This document shows positions 15,868 through 25,187 of a stretch of 42,428 nt of DNA, in pieces. Below the pieces are notes generated by a model. It ran no database searches. It was not told where the DNA came from and saw only the letters and a program-made list of their open reading frames with translations. Within the stretch, counting starts at the first letter, position 1. Every line of letters starts with the position of its first letter. The position numbers and the translations under genes are program-made. Source of the stretch: DASSBG01 sp965651365 (GTDB lineage Bacteria > Pseudomonadota > Gammaproteobacteria > Xanthomonadales > Rhodanobacteraceae); the NCBI GenBank assembly GCA_965651365.1, contig CBFGSA010000007.1:1-42428 (forward strand). The letters are read 5' to 3'.

Positions 15868-17324
15868 GACTTGACCTAGACACGCGAGCCCCCTTGGATC
15901 AGGAAATCGTCGCACCGCTGTTTGATCGCTTGCCGGAGGATATTTTTCGGCCGCTCGGCGTATCCAACAGACACCGCTACTGGGATGTGCTCTCCCGGGT
16001 CATCGCAACGCTTTGGGGAGAAGACGGACGCGCCCCGGGCGAGGAGGTAGCCAAGTCGGTGGTGATCCGGGTGGTTGAGTCGTGCATCGTCGCTGATGAT
16101 CCTTGGGCCGGTGAGCTGCAGACCCCGACGAACATACTCAGCCATACGGTCTTCAACACCTTGGCGGAAGCTGGGTGGTTTTCGGTGCGTCGGCGCGGAC
16201 TGGTCGACATGGTGACGGTAAAGCCACGGATCAGCATGCTTTTCACGATGCTCAATGAGTTCGCACGACAAGAGCCGGAGTACATCGGCGGCCAGGTGCG
16301 ATCCATCTTGCTGAATCTTCGTTCGGTCGCCGAGGACAGCTCAGATCCGAATGCCTGCAGCGCATACCAGGCCGCCGCCAAGCAGGCCCGGCAGTGCATG
16401 GCACACATCGTCAACACTGGTTGCCGCGTGCAGGACCTGATGGACAGCCTGGTGGAGATGGAGTCTGCTCGCGACTTCGTGCATGGTTTCTTTACTGATT
16501 TCGTGGAACGGGTGTACATCGCCGACTACAGCGAGCTACGGACCCGGAATCATCCCCTTCAGTACCGTGGACAGATCATCGACAAGACCTATGCTCTGCA
16601 AGACGATGAGGCCTCACGAGAGCGTCTGGTTGGCTGGTACACCGAGCATATCGGCAAGGGAGACCGGGAACGAGGCGAAGCCGCCTACCGGCGCGACACG
16701 AATCAGCTCCTGCGGCTGAACAACATCGAAGACCATTTGGCTCGCCTGGATGAGGAGATCAGGGTCGCCAACCAGCGCGCGCTGGCCCTGATCGAGTACA
16801 AGCTGCGCGCTCCCAAGCACCTCGACAGGCTCATCAATCGAGCGTGCAACGCCCTGGCGAGCATGGAAGAAGAGCATCCTGCACTCCCGGGTGACGCTGG
16901 CGGCGCGCATTGGGCGCCATTCATGCTGGCCAAACCACGCAAGCGGCACAGGAAACAGGGCACCACAATCGTCGAGGCGCTCGAATTGACGGATGAGGAG
17001 CTGGCCATGGAATGGCTGCGCCGTCGCATGGTAGAGAACCGCAAGGTGACCGCGATCCATCTCGCCAACTACGTTGTGCGTATGCTTGACGGGCAGCAAA
17101 GGGTGAACTCCGACGCATTCCGGGTCGACTCGATCAACGATCTGTGCTGCTACCAACGCCTGCTACTTATCGCATCGCGTGACGAGGCGCCCATGACGCA
17201 ACGTCGCAACGATCCCGTGATCCAGATGTTGCGTGGGATCCGGGTGCGATTCGATGAAGAGCGCCTGACCAAGAACGACTATATGACCCATCGGCGCTTT
17301 GTCGTCGAACGCGAGGAAGTGTGA
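15858..17324 (+). CDS. jetA: Wadjet JetA (MukF/kleisin-like subunit)
   Basis: First gene of a four-gene Wadjet operon. JetA is the kleisin-like subunit that links JetC heads and carries JetB. The 488-aa protein is mostly helical: an N-terminal winged-helix-like region (about 15-120: RYWDVLSRVIATLWGEDG, TLAEAGWFSVRRRG), a long central helical part, and a C-terminal winged helix (about 385-480). This is the JetA pattern by length, gene order and by-eye similarity; no single motif is diagnostic. ATG15858 lies within the operator and has no Shine-Dalgarno, so translation may be leaderless. Its stop overlaps jetB by one base. Confidence 0.85.
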   Translation: MLPGLDLDTRAPLDQEIVAPLFDRLPEDIFRPLGVSNRHRYWDVLSRVIATLWGEDGRAPGEEVAKSVVIRVVESCIVADDPWAGELQTPTNILSHTVFNTLAEAGWFSVRRRGLVDMVTVKPRISMLFTMLNEFARQEPEYIGGQVRSILLNLRSVAEDSSDPNACSAYQAAAKQARQCMAHIVNTGCRVQDLMDSLVEMESARDFVHGFFTDFVERVYIADYSELRTRNHPLQYRGQIIDKTYALQDDEASRERLVGWYTEHIGKGDRERGEAAYRRDTNQLLRLNNIEDHLARLDEEIRVANQRALALIEYKLRAPKHLDRLINRACNALASMEEEHPALPGDAGGAHWAPFMLAKPRKRHRKQGTTIVEALELTDEELAMEWLRRRMVENRKVTAIHLANYVVRMLDGQQRVNSDAFRVDSINDLCCYQRLLLIASRDEAPMTQRRNDPVIQMLRGIRVRFDEERLTKNDYMTHRRFVVEREEV

Positions 17325-17938
17325 TGGCCAACTGGGAACGACTTGCAGAAAAAAGCAATGGGCACTACGAGGCGCAGGATTACCAGCAGGCTGCCTATCG
17401 CTTGATGATGGAGCAAGTGATTTATGCCAGTGACCGGGGAGGTCGAATTCCCTACCAGCTGGTGACCGGGCAGTTGGGGGCATTTCGCGACGTCTTCGAT
17501 CAGTTCGGCATGAAGATCACTCATAACCCACACCACGGTTATGTGGTAGCGATCCCGCAGCACGCTTTCGGTGCTCGCATGCGGCTGGAGGAAACGCGTC
17601 TGGCGCTACTCCTGCGACGAGTCTACGACGATCGCATCAATGCCGCTGATATAGTGGACGGGGAGGCCTTCGTCTCCCTCGAAGAGCTGGAACAGCTTTA
17701 CAAGGACTTGCTCGGTCGACAGTTGCCTGATCGCGGTGACATGCGTGAGCTTGTACGATCTCTCAAACGCAATGGGATGGCCCGCGAGATCGAAACGGCC
17801 GACGACCAACCCTTCCAGATTGCGATCCGGCCAGCAATTACCGACATCCTGGGCCAGACAGCACTGCTGCAGCTGGCGGCCTACGGTATCGACCCTGAAG
17901 GTGACGAGGACACGGAGGTTGACGATGAAGCAGCTTGA
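17324..17938 (+). CDS. jetB: Wadjet JetB (MukE/KITE-like subunit)
   Basis: The 204-aa protein has the size and place of JetB, a KITE-type winged-helix dimer that binds the JetA kleisin. It begins MANWERLAEKSNGHYEAQDYQQAAYRLMMEQVIYA and contains two winged-helix-like segments (about 25-85 and 100-165), then an acidic tail (DPEGDEDTEVDDEAA). ATG17324 overlaps the jetA stop and has GAGGAAG 4 bases upstream; a GTG at 17321 is possible. The end overlaps jetC by 14 bases, indicating translational coupling. Confidence 0.85.
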   Translation: MANWERLAEKSNGHYEAQDYQQAAYRLMMEQVIYASDRGGRIPYQLVTGQLGAFRDVFDQFGMKITHNPHHGYVVAIPQHAFGARMRLEETRLALLLRRVYDDRINAADIVDGEAFVSLEELEQLYKDLLGRQLPDRGDMRELVRSLKRNGMAREIETADDQPFQIAIRPAITDILGQTALLQLAAYGIDPEGDEDTEVDDEAA

Positions 17939-20900
17939 GTCTATCGGCCTGGTCCAGTATTTCCTCTACGCCAGGCAGGATCTGAACATCGGCTGGAATA
18001 CCGCCTTCCTCGGGCCCAATGGCACGGGCAAAACCGCATTGCTCGATGCACTGCAGATCGTGCTGTTGGGTGCCGACCGCAACCGAATCCACTTTAATGC
18101 CTCGAGCGAAGGCAAGCGCCGGGCCCGCAGCCTGCGTGATTATTGCCTCGGCGTGTACGGCCAGCGCCCCAGCGACGTCTGCCGCAGCTCGGCCAACACC
18201 TACATCAACCTGGTGTTCCGCGACCCCGAAACAGACTCCCAAGTGACCGCCGGGGTGGCACTGTCGGCAAGCGTGGACAGCCAGGACCACATCTTCCACA
18301 GCCTTTACATCCTGCCCGGGGTCGCGCTTCGCACGGAGCAGATGATCGAGATGAGGGGCGGTCAGGAGATGGTGCTACCTTGGCGCACGTTGCAGCCCAC
18401 GCTGGCAGACTTATGCAGGGAGGCCGGGACGTCGGCCGTGTTCACCATCAACGGCGAGGAGTTCTCGCGTCAACTGTACGGGGCACAGCTGTCCAGCCGT
18501 GGCGAGTCGCCCAACTACCGCGCCATTCGTACCGCCTTCGCGCGATCGCTGAAGCTCAACCGCGACGTAGACGATCTCAACGAGACCTTGCGTAACCATC
18601 TGATCGAGGCACACCCGACCAACGTCAATCAGTTTCGTGCCCGGCTCGACCAGTTCCGTGAGATCAAACGCACCATCAAGGACCTGGCGGAACGACTGTC
18701 CCACGCTGAAGTGGTCGAAAAGCAGTACCGCACCACCCGGCAGCACTTCGTCAAGGCATCCAATTACGCTTACCTGAAGGCGGTTTACCAGTGCGACCGG
18801 CTCGGCGAGCAGATGGCCGAGGCCGAAGATGCGATCGAGCACCTGATCCAGCAGGAAGTCCTGGCCCGGACATCATTGGCCAAGGCGGAGGACGATGCCG
18901 CCGCCTCGCACAAACGACTTGTCGCCGCCGAAGTCGCGCTGAAGCAGGATCCGGAATACCTGCGTCAACTGGGGAGCCAGACCGAGCTGGCCAATGGCCA
19001 CGAGAGACTGGACGAACTGCGGTCCGTGCTCAAGGAAGACCTGAGCCGACTAGGTGCCGCGGTGCGAGGCGTGGTGGGTAACAAGGACCTTGCCGACCTG
19101 CAGGGCGGCGGCGAAAAGGCCTTGGCGCACTTGTCCGGCCTGATTGCATTACAGGGTCGTGAGGGCGATATCCAGCCCGAGGATACCCTGGTGCTGGCCA
19201 ATGCCGTGGCCTCGCTACACAAAGCAATCGATGGCGTCCGGGTAGGCCTGGCTCAGCAAGTGATGGCCGCCAACCAGAGCTTGGCTGTGGCCAAGAGTGA
19301 CATGGAGCGGGCCGGCTCGGGTCGGTCACCGCTGCGACCGGAGGTATCCAGGCTCCAATCACTACTCGAGGATGCCGGCATCCAGACGACGCCCGTGTGC
19401 GACCTTGTTCACGTCAAGGATCCCAGCTGGCAACCGGCACTTGAGGCCTACCTGGGACGCAACGTCGAAGCCCTCTTGGTGCACGACACAGACCAGGAAA
19501 CGGCCGCGATCGACCTCTATCGAAGCAATCGGAGGGACATTTACGGAGCCAAGCTCGCACTCAGCACGCGTGGCCGACCATGGAAGACACCCGGCGCCGG
19601 CAAGTATGCGGCGCAGCTGATCACGAGTGACGACAAGGGTGCCATGCGCTTCTTGCAAGGTGAGCTGGGCAGGCTGGAGCTGGTCGAAAGCAGCGAACAG
19701 TTGCGGGTCGGCAAAAAGTCCCTGTCGCGCGACGGCATGGTTAGCTCTGGCGGCAGCATTGGACGTTTGCGGCTCATGTCGAAAGCCGGCCTGCGCATAG
19801 GCGGCGTCAGCGACGATGCCCAGCTACGTTCCGCCCGCGAGGCGCTACGCAAAGCCGACGAGCAGCATGAGGCTGTAAAGTACCGGCAGCAACAGGTCAC
19901 GGCGATCGGGCAGATGCTTGCGAGCGCGGGCAACAGCGATGCCATCCAGGCACGACTACAGTCCGTGATCGGGCAGATTGTGAACCAGCTGGCAACAATC
20001 ACCCAAGCTGAGACGATCATCAAAGCGGGCGCGTCGGGCGAGATTGCCACGCTGCAGGCGGCAGCAAAAGCCGCGGCTGAGGATTACGCTGCCAAGGACA
20101 AGGCAAAAGCGGATGCCTCCAGCACGGTAGATCGAACCAAGACAGCACTAGGGGGCATGCAAGCGCAACTCGCGCGGCTCTCGGGCGAGCAAGCGCAATT
20201 CCAGGCCGAAGAACACGCCGCACGCCAGAACCCGCTGTGCGATCTCAACGCCGCCGAAGCGCTTCGTGAGGCTGTTGAAACCAAGGTCGGGGAGGACCTC
20301 GCTGCAGCGATTGCCGAGTGCGCCAAGCAGAACGAGAAAAGCACAGCCCTCGGCAACGGCGCCAACACCAAGGCGTGGGGCCTGATGACCACCTACCTGG
20401 CCAACTACCAACTAGAGAACCATGAGATCCGCGATGCGGACTGGCAGCAAGCGCTGACCATGATCCAGAGTGAGATCAAGCGAATGTCCGAGCTGGAATT
20501 GGTCGAGAAGCAGGACGAAGCCGAACGCGCTTATATCGCAGCAGTCGAAGTGTTTCGCTCTGACGTGGCGCATACCCTGCTCAACGGCTTCGATGCGATC
20601 AAAGAACAGATCAAGGGGCTGAACCGAATCCTGGACAAGGCTCCAGAGTTCACCAACGGCGAGCGTTACCAGTTCAAGGCAACCAAGGTCGACCAACACC
20701 GAAAGCTCTACGAGTTTCTGCAACGCGTGCGCGAGATGGGCGAGAGCGAGTCCAACCTGTTCGGCGGCTCCGGGCCCATCCCCGAGGAGTTCCGCCTGCT
20801 GGTGGAGGGCGACGGCACGGGCTCGCCCCTGCAGCTGGAGAACAGTCCGCTCAACGACCACCGCCTGTTCTTCAGCTACGACGTGGATATCTATGCCGGC

Positions 20901-21341
20901 GGCGAGCTGAAGGGGAAGCTGAGCAAGCGATTCGGCCCAGGCTCTGGTGGCGAACACCGCACGCCGCTATACGTGATCTTCGGCGCCTCGCTAGCGGCCG
21001 CGTTCGGCAAGCCTGCTGGGGCAGACGGGTGTGGCGGGCTGATCATGCTGGATGAGGCATTTGAGAAAATGGATGCACAGAACGTGCGAACGACAGCCGA
21101 GTATCTGAACGCCCTGGGCCTGCAGATGATCATTGCCGGCCCCGAATCTGACCAGGCCAAAATGTCTTCGTTCCTCGACGTGTACTGGGATATGGCGCGC
21201 TTCGGATCCAAGCACATTCAACTGTTCCGCAATGAGGTCAATCCGGCAGCACGGAAACTGTTGGACAGTGACATCGTTGCCGTGCATCCAGAGCTGAAGG
21301 ATGAGGCCTTGTCCGAGGTCACGGAGCGGGCTGGTGCCTGA
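17925..21341 (+). CDS. jetC: Wadjet JetC (MukB-like SMC ATPase)
   Basis: JetC is the SMC-type motor that extrudes DNA loops, letting Wadjet sense closed circular DNA such as plasmids. Walker A is GPNGTGKT at residues 30-37. The ABC signature is GSGGE at 1006-1010, and Walker B with the catalytic pair Asp1043-Glu1044 lies in LIMLDEAFEKMD. Between the head halves run long coiled coils (about 230-460 and 600-900) and a hinge-like domain (about 480-570: VCDLVHVKDPSWQPALEAYLG). ATG17925 is chosen over longer frames from 17736 that only read antiparallel to jetB composition. At 1138 aa it is normal for the family. All ATPase motifs are intact, so the protein is predicted active. Confidence 0.95.
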   Translation: MKQLESIGLVQYFLYARQDLNIGWNTAFLGPNGTGKTALLDALQIVLLGADRNRIHFNASSEGKRRARSLRDYCLGVYGQRPSDVCRSSANTYINLVFRDPETDSQVTAGVALSASVDSQDHIFHSLYILPGVALRTEQMIEMRGGQEMVLPWRTLQPTLADLCREAGTSAVFTINGEEFSRQLYGAQLSSRGESPNYRAIRTAFARSLKLNRDVDDLNETLRNHLIEAHPTNVNQFRARLDQFREIKRTIKDLAERLSHAEVVEKQYRTTRQHFVKASNYAYLKAVYQCDRLGEQMAEAEDAIEHLIQQEVLARTSLAKAEDDAAASHKRLVAAEVALKQDPEYLRQLGSQTELANGHERLDELRSVLKEDLSRLGAAVRGVVGNKDLADLQGGGEKALAHLSGLIALQGREGDIQPEDTLVLANAVASLHKAIDGVRVGLAQQVMAANQSLAVAKSDMERAGSGRSPLRPEVSRLQSLLEDAGIQTTPVCDLVHVKDPSWQPALEAYLGRNVEALLVHDTDQETAAIDLYRSNRRDIYGAKLALSTRGRPWKTPGAGKYAAQLITSDDKGAMRFLQGELGRLELVESSEQLRVGKKSLSRDGMVSSGGSIGRLRLMSKAGLRIGGVSDDAQLRSAREALRKADEQHEAVKYRQQQVTAIGQMLASAGNSDAIQARLQSVIGQIVNQLATITQAETIIKAGASGEIATLQAAAKAAAEDYAAKDKAKADASSTVDRTKTALGGMQAQLARLSGEQAQFQAEEHAARQNPLCDLNAAEALREAVETKVGEDLAAAIAECAKQNEKSTALGNGANTKAWGLMTTYLANYQLENHEIRDADWQQALTMIQSEIKRMSELELVEKQDEAERAYIAAVEVFRSDVAHTLLNGFDAIKEQIKGLNRILDKAPEFTNGERYQFKATKVDQHRKLYEFLQRVREMGESESNLFGGSGPIPEEFRLLVEGDGTGSPLQLENSPLNDHRLFFSYDVDIYAGGELKGKLSKRFGPGSGGEHRTPLYVIFGASLAAAFGKPAGADGCGGLIMLDEAFEKMDAQNVRTTAEYLNALGLQMIIAGPESDQAKMSSFLDVYWDMARFGSKHIQLFRNEVNPAARKLLDSDIVAVHPELKDEALSEVTERAGA

Positions 21342-22548
21342 CTCACGTCACGTCGTGCTGTGTGGCTGGGTGGAAGCCGTATTGCGCGAGCAGCTCTTGC
21401 GTGGCGAGCGCAAGCGTGTGACAGGGTCGACCGTCGCACCACAAAAAACAAACCTCAAGCCGACAAGCTCGATCTACTGGCAGCAGGAGTTCGACGAACG
21501 CATGCGAGGGCATGGACAGATCCGCGACGCGGCCAAGCGTGGCGCCATAACTGCTGGCTGGAGTGACCAAGGGGGTGATGAACGCCCGCTGGAATGGGTC
21601 CGTGTCCACGACGTGGATGCACTGGCCAATCTGCTCGGTGTGGCCACGAACGAAGCAAGGCTGCAAGCAGCCCAGAATGGCTTGGCACCGTGGCTGGATC
21701 GAAACCTGCGCCTTGCCGAAGTATTCCAGACGTGGGCCGCCATGCGGCGTGTGCGCGCCTTGGGCCCGGACACCTGGCGCTCCTGGCGCGACGCCCTTCA
21801 GGTACTCGATGCCCTGGCGGCCAAGCCAGGCGAGGATCAGGTTATCCGTGTCCTCAGCGGACGCCTGTTCTCGGACACCAAGCGCATCGAGAAGCTCCTG
21901 CCACAGCTCGACGTGCTGACCGGAGAAGGGCTTGCAAGCCAACCGAGGAACAAATGGGAGGTGCTCAAGACGCTCGGTCTAGTCAAGCAACCGATGCCTC
22001 TATTGGTGGCTGGAACGGGCACGATCATGATGCAGGAAGGCCGAGACTGCATCATTGTCCGGCCGTACGTCGGCGTAGCACCACGCAACGTGAGCGGCTT
22101 GAAAAGTGCGCCAGCGTGGGTACTGACCATAGAGAACCTGACAACCTTCCACCTGACTGCTGAAGCGCTGAAGGACCGGGACGATGGGCTCGTGGTGTTC
22201 ACCGGCGGTATGCCGTCACCGGCGTGGGTCACAGGATTCCGCCGTTTGACCGGAGGCCTGCCTGGCTCAACCGAATTTTATCACTGGGGGGATATTGACC
22301 TCGGAGGCTTTCGGATCGCCGCACGATTGCAAGAAGTCGCTGTGCCGCGAAACGTCTCGCTTCAACCATGGCTGATGGATGTTACGGCACACAGTGGCGG
22401 AGCGACGATTTCCGACTCTGTACGCGATGCCATGAGAGCAGCAGCACTTCGTGCCGGATGGTCCATGCTTCAGGAGATGCCTGCAGTGAGGTTGGAGCAA
22501 GAGCAGGTTGCCGTACAGTTGCCCAATCACTCACGAACTACAGCCTGA
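21334..22548 (+). CDS. jetD: Wadjet JetD (topoisomerase VI-like Toprim nuclease)
   Basis: JetD is the nuclease that cuts DNA caught by the JetABC loop extruder. The Toprim acidic residues are visible: Glu267 in LTIENLTTF and Asp320/Asp322 in HWGDIDLGGFRIA. The N-terminal part (about 30-200) matches the winged-helix/CAP-like arm domain. GTG21334 has GGAG 7 bases upstream and overlaps the jetC stop by 8 bases; the longer frame from 21301 lies entirely within jetC. The length is 404 aa. With jetA-C it completes a type I Wadjet operon with no missing part. Confidence 0.93.
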   Translation: MPDSRHVVLCGWVEAVLREQLLRGERKRVTGSTVAPQKTNLKPTSSIYWQQEFDERMRGHGQIRDAAKRGAITAGWSDQGGDERPLEWVRVHDVDALANLLGVATNEARLQAAQNGLAPWLDRNLRLAEVFQTWAAMRRVRALGPDTWRSWRDALQVLDALAAKPGEDQVIRVLSGRLFSDTKRIEKLLPQLDVLTGEGLASQPRNKWEVLKTLGLVKQPMPLLVAGTGTIMMQEGRDCIIVRPYVGVAPRNVSGLKSAPAWVLTIENLTTFHLTAEALKDRDDGLVVFTGGMPSPAWVTGFRRLTGGLPGSTEFYHWGDIDLGGFRIAARLQEVAVPRNVSLQPWLMDVTAHSGGATISDSVRDAMRAAALRAGWSMLQEMPAVRLEQEQVAVQLPNHSRTTA

Positions 22549-22999
22549 GCAGGAGATCCCACTGAACACTACTGCGGGGCAGGCTTCAGGCGAATAGGCA
22601 CTCTTTCCGGTGTTGAGAGATTGCAACCACGAGAAGCAGTCCGTCACCCGGGCAATTTGGGCGGGACCTCATCGGCGCACTACGATAACCCAGATCAAGG
22701 CAGTCACTTCGAAGTGCTGTCGCGAGGTGGGTGGGACCCAGCGCAAGACGGCATTCAGACCGAAACCTCTCCGCCGCACCTGTAGGAAGGCTAGTTGCCC
22801 AGCAGACCTGTCGGGCACTCGAACACGACCTTTTGGCGACCCGGGTGGCGTGGATGCGCACGCCCAAGCAAGTCGCAGTCCCGTCCAGTGGACCGAGGCC
22901 CGAGTCAGGCAGCTCTCTTACTTTTGCGCGGCATTGCGGCGCAACACTTAATATTTTATACTGTTTCCGACGATACACTAAAACTGCAAGGCAAGCTAA
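22549..22999 (+). promoter_or_regulatory. 451-bp intergenic region with promoter for the XRE-ImmA module
   Basis: No gene is supported here: short frames such as 22610-22951 lack domains and ribosome-binding sites. Near its right edge is a good sigma-70 promoter, TTGCGG (22934-22939) and TATACT (22957-22962) with a 17-bp spacer, in an AT-rich patch 38 bp before the start at 23000. A second -10-like TACACT follows at 22974-22979. Confidence 0.6.
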
Positions 23000-23665
23000 G
23001 TGAACGATTCTCTACGCGAAATTCTCATCACCGACCTACCTCCCGCCTTCGTGACCCGATTCCAAGAAGCCGCAACATGGGCCTACCAAGAGGCTTGGGA
23101 ACGTGTCAGGAATGACACCCTTATCACCGATGATGGCCGCCAGCAGCTCATGCCGGGCTTGCGCCGGGTGTTGCTGGAAGCCAAGCTACAGGGCATAGCG
23201 TTGGATAGCGGCCTGAGGGCCGAGTCTGAGAAAGTCTCGTCGGGTGCCTACAGGTATGTCGCAGTTCGCGCCGGACGACTCGTGCTGACGTGCTCCAAGA
23301 CAAGCGGCAGAAATGCAGTGCCACGTACTTGCGAGTTTCGTGGTCAATACTCGGACATCAACGAACACATTGACCAGCAAAGTCTCTTTCCGGTTTGCAG
23401 CTCCCCGGGACGCGAATCGGTATATTGCATCATCATCCACGGACCGGACGCCCGGAACAAAGGCGACATTGGCCTCTGCTGCTTTGGTTTCCCCAGTACA
23501 GACATGCAAACGTGGGTGCAAGAGCCTATCGCTCTCGCTGACATCCACGACTACCAACAGCTACGCTATCGCAAGAACGAGGATGATCGCGCTCAGATTC
23601 AGCAGGTTGAACCCCAACTCAAGCCTGAATTTGGCGCAACCGATGCTACGGAGAAGAGTGCGTGA
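23000..23665 (+). CDS. unknown protein, first gene of an XRE-ImmA module
   Basis: This 221-aa soluble protein begins at GTG23000 (MNDSLREILITDLPPAFVTRF). The N-terminal ~90 residues are helical; the central part looks beta-rich and cysteine-containing (YVAVRAGRLVLTCSKTSGRN, SVYCIIIHGPDARNKGDIGLCCFG), and the tail is polar (ENDDRAQIQQVEPQLK-like). It has no signal peptide, membrane segment or recognised catalytic motif. Its stop overlaps the next gene (GTGA), so it is co-translated with an XRE-ImmA/IrrE metallopeptidase. Such paired genes are often toxin-antitoxin or phage-response pairs, RosmerTA being one possible comparison, but I cannot match the sequence to a named family. Confidence 0.7.
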   Translation: MNDSLREILITDLPPAFVTRFQEAATWAYQEAWERVRNDTLITDDGRQQLMPGLRRVLLEAKLQGIALDSGLRAESEKVSSGAYRYVAVRAGRLVLTCSKTSGRNAVPRTCEFRGQYSDINEHIDQQSLFPVCSSPGRESVYCIIIHGPDARNKGDIGLCCFGFPSTDMQTWVQEPIALADIHDYQQLRYRKNEDDRAQIQQVEPQLKPEFGATDATEKSA

Positions 23666-24822
23666 CTGTAGGAACTACAGGTTTTGTTGCGGGACGGCTT
23701 CGACAAGCGAGAGAAGCGCGCGGATTGTCCGTGGTCGCCCTGGCTGATCTAGTAGGAGTGAGTGCGGCAGCTATTTCGCAGTACGAGAAGGGCCAGCACC
23801 TACCACGCATGGAGACGACAGAGATTTTGGCAAAGCGCCTGAATCTCCCATTATCCTATTTTCTCAAGCCAGAAGTTGTTGCGCCGGTCGAGCAAAATCG
23901 TCTTTTCTATCGATCAATGAGTTCGGCTACCAAACAGGCGCGTACGCGAGCAGGTCGACGTTTGGAATGGCTCAAAGAAATTGTTGGGTATTTCGAGAAG
24001 TTTTTTGATTTCCCAGAACCTAATATCCCTGACTTAGGCCTACCAGACGATTTTAGGAAAATCTCGCGGGCCGCAGTTGAAAGTGCAGCTGAGCAGTTGC
24101 GATCTTTCTGGCGTCTGGGCCTGGAACCAATCAGTGATCTCATAAGAACGATGGAAGCAAATGGCATCTATGTCTCCAGAGGTACACTTGATGCGGAAAC
24201 ACTGGATGCTTTTTCAGAATTTGACGGTCAGCGTCCCTACGTTTTCTTGAACAGCGATAAAAACGTCCTTGTTCGCTCGCGGTTCGACTGTGCTCACGAG
24301 TTGGGGCATCTAGTTCTGCATCGAAACATTAGGCAGAAAGATCTGAACAGAGCTGTGGATTTCAAGGTGATCGAGAGCCAAGCGCATCATTTCGGTGGCG
24401 CATTCTTGTTCCCGGCAAAAAGCTTTCAGCATGAAATTTGGGGACTAAGCCTTGATAGCTTCCGATCATTAAAGCCAACGTGGAAAGTTTCGATTGCAGC
24501 AATGATTTCCCGCGCATCTCAATTGGGAATGCTCGATGAGGAAGAGGCCAAGCGGCTATGGATTAACTTGGGTCGCAGGGGGTGGAGGCAACGCGAGCCG
24601 CTGGATGACTTACCTTGCGAAAAGCCCAAACTGCTGCCCAAGGCGGCTGATGCTCTGATTAGGAACAAGATCAAAACTAGACACCAGATTATCGCTGACT
24701 TGGCTATTCCGCTCTCTGATATTGTGGAGCTTCTTGGTGATGAGCCAGAGTTTTTCCGTGAAGAAGATGACGAACCAAGGCTGAAGTCTTCAAGCGAGAA
24801 CGTGATCCAGTTTCGACGCTGA
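23662..24822 (+). CDS. XRE helix-turn-helix / ImmA-IrrE zinc metallopeptidase
   Basis: A two-domain protein of 386 aa. The N-terminal HTH (about 9-62: GRLRQAREARGLSVVALADL, VGVSAAAISQYEKG) is followed by an M78 peptidase domain whose zinc motif is His212-Glu213-Leu-Gly-His216 in CAHELGHLVLHR. Related proteins cleave repressors or antitoxins in response to DNA damage or phage (ImmA, IrrE). GTG23662 overlaps the preceding stop. The AT content is higher than in neighbouring cargo, hinting at a separate origin. The likely target is its own operon promoter or the upstream gene product. A role as the toxin of a TA-type defence pair is possible but unproven. Confidence 0.88.
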   Translation: MTVGTTGFVAGRLRQAREARGLSVVALADLVGVSAAAISQYEKGQHLPRMETTEILAKRLNLPLSYFLKPEVVAPVEQNRLFYRSMSSATKQARTRAGRRLEWLKEIVGYFEKFFDFPEPNIPDLGLPDDFRKISRAAVESAAEQLRSFWRLGLEPISDLIRTMEANGIYVSRGTLDAETLDAFSEFDGQRPYVFLNSDKNVLVRSRFDCAHELGHLVLHRNIRQKDLNRAVDFKVIESQAHHFGGAFLFPAKSFQHEIWGLSLDSFRSLKPTWKVSIAAMISRASQLGMLDEEEAKRLWINLGRRGWRQREPLDDLPCEKPKLLPKAADALIRNKIKTRHQIIADLAIPLSDIVELLGDEPEFFREEDDEPRLKSSSENVIQFRR

Positions 24823-24914
24823 GCTGTACTCATTCTTGGCGTACGGACGGGAAGGAGCCATTGGCGCAAGCTACCCGCGACTGACCTCAAGCGTCATACA
24901 ACAGAGGAACCGTG

Positions 24915-25142
24915 ATGCACCGTGATTTCTTTTACGAGTTTTCAGGCTTTGGAAGCTGTCCGTCGCGCTGTCACATCCGCATGTTGAATGAAACTGGTAA
25001 GCCTGTGGTCGTGATCGTGTCCCAGGTCAAAAAGCGGTCGGGCACATCGGTGATGAATGCTTACGAGATAATTGGCAGGCACGTGTACGGTTATCTTGCC
25101 AAGCAACGCACGGAGCGCCTCAAGGCCGATACGGCAGACTAA
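24915..25142 (+). CDS. small protein (75 aa), third gene of the XRE-ImmA module
   Basis: ATG24915 is preceded by GAGGAA (24904-24909). The sequence runs MHRDFFYEFSGFGSCPSRCH and ends LKADTAD, with a hydrophobic beta strand (KPVVVIVSQVKK) and a helix (MNAYEIIGRHVYGYLAKQR). Two cysteines lie in SCPSRC. It follows the metallopeptidase by 92 bp on the same strand with no visible terminator, so it may be part of the module. No family is recognised. Confidence 0.55.
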   Translation: MHRDFFYEFSGFGSCPSRCHIRMLNETGKPVVVIVSQVKKRSGTSVMNAYEIIGRHVYGYLAKQRTERLKADTAD

Positions 25143-25187
25143 CTTTCCGGCATGGCCGATATCCTCGAATCTACTAAAAAATTCCAT

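Noticed and set aside
17736..17924. N-terminal extension of the jetC frame
   Set aside because: Reads through jetB in another frame; ATG17925 starts directly with the conserved SMC head sequence.
22586..22978. Overlapping short ORFs between jetD and the XRE-ImmA module
   Set aside because: No ribosome-binding site, domain or consistent composition on either strand.
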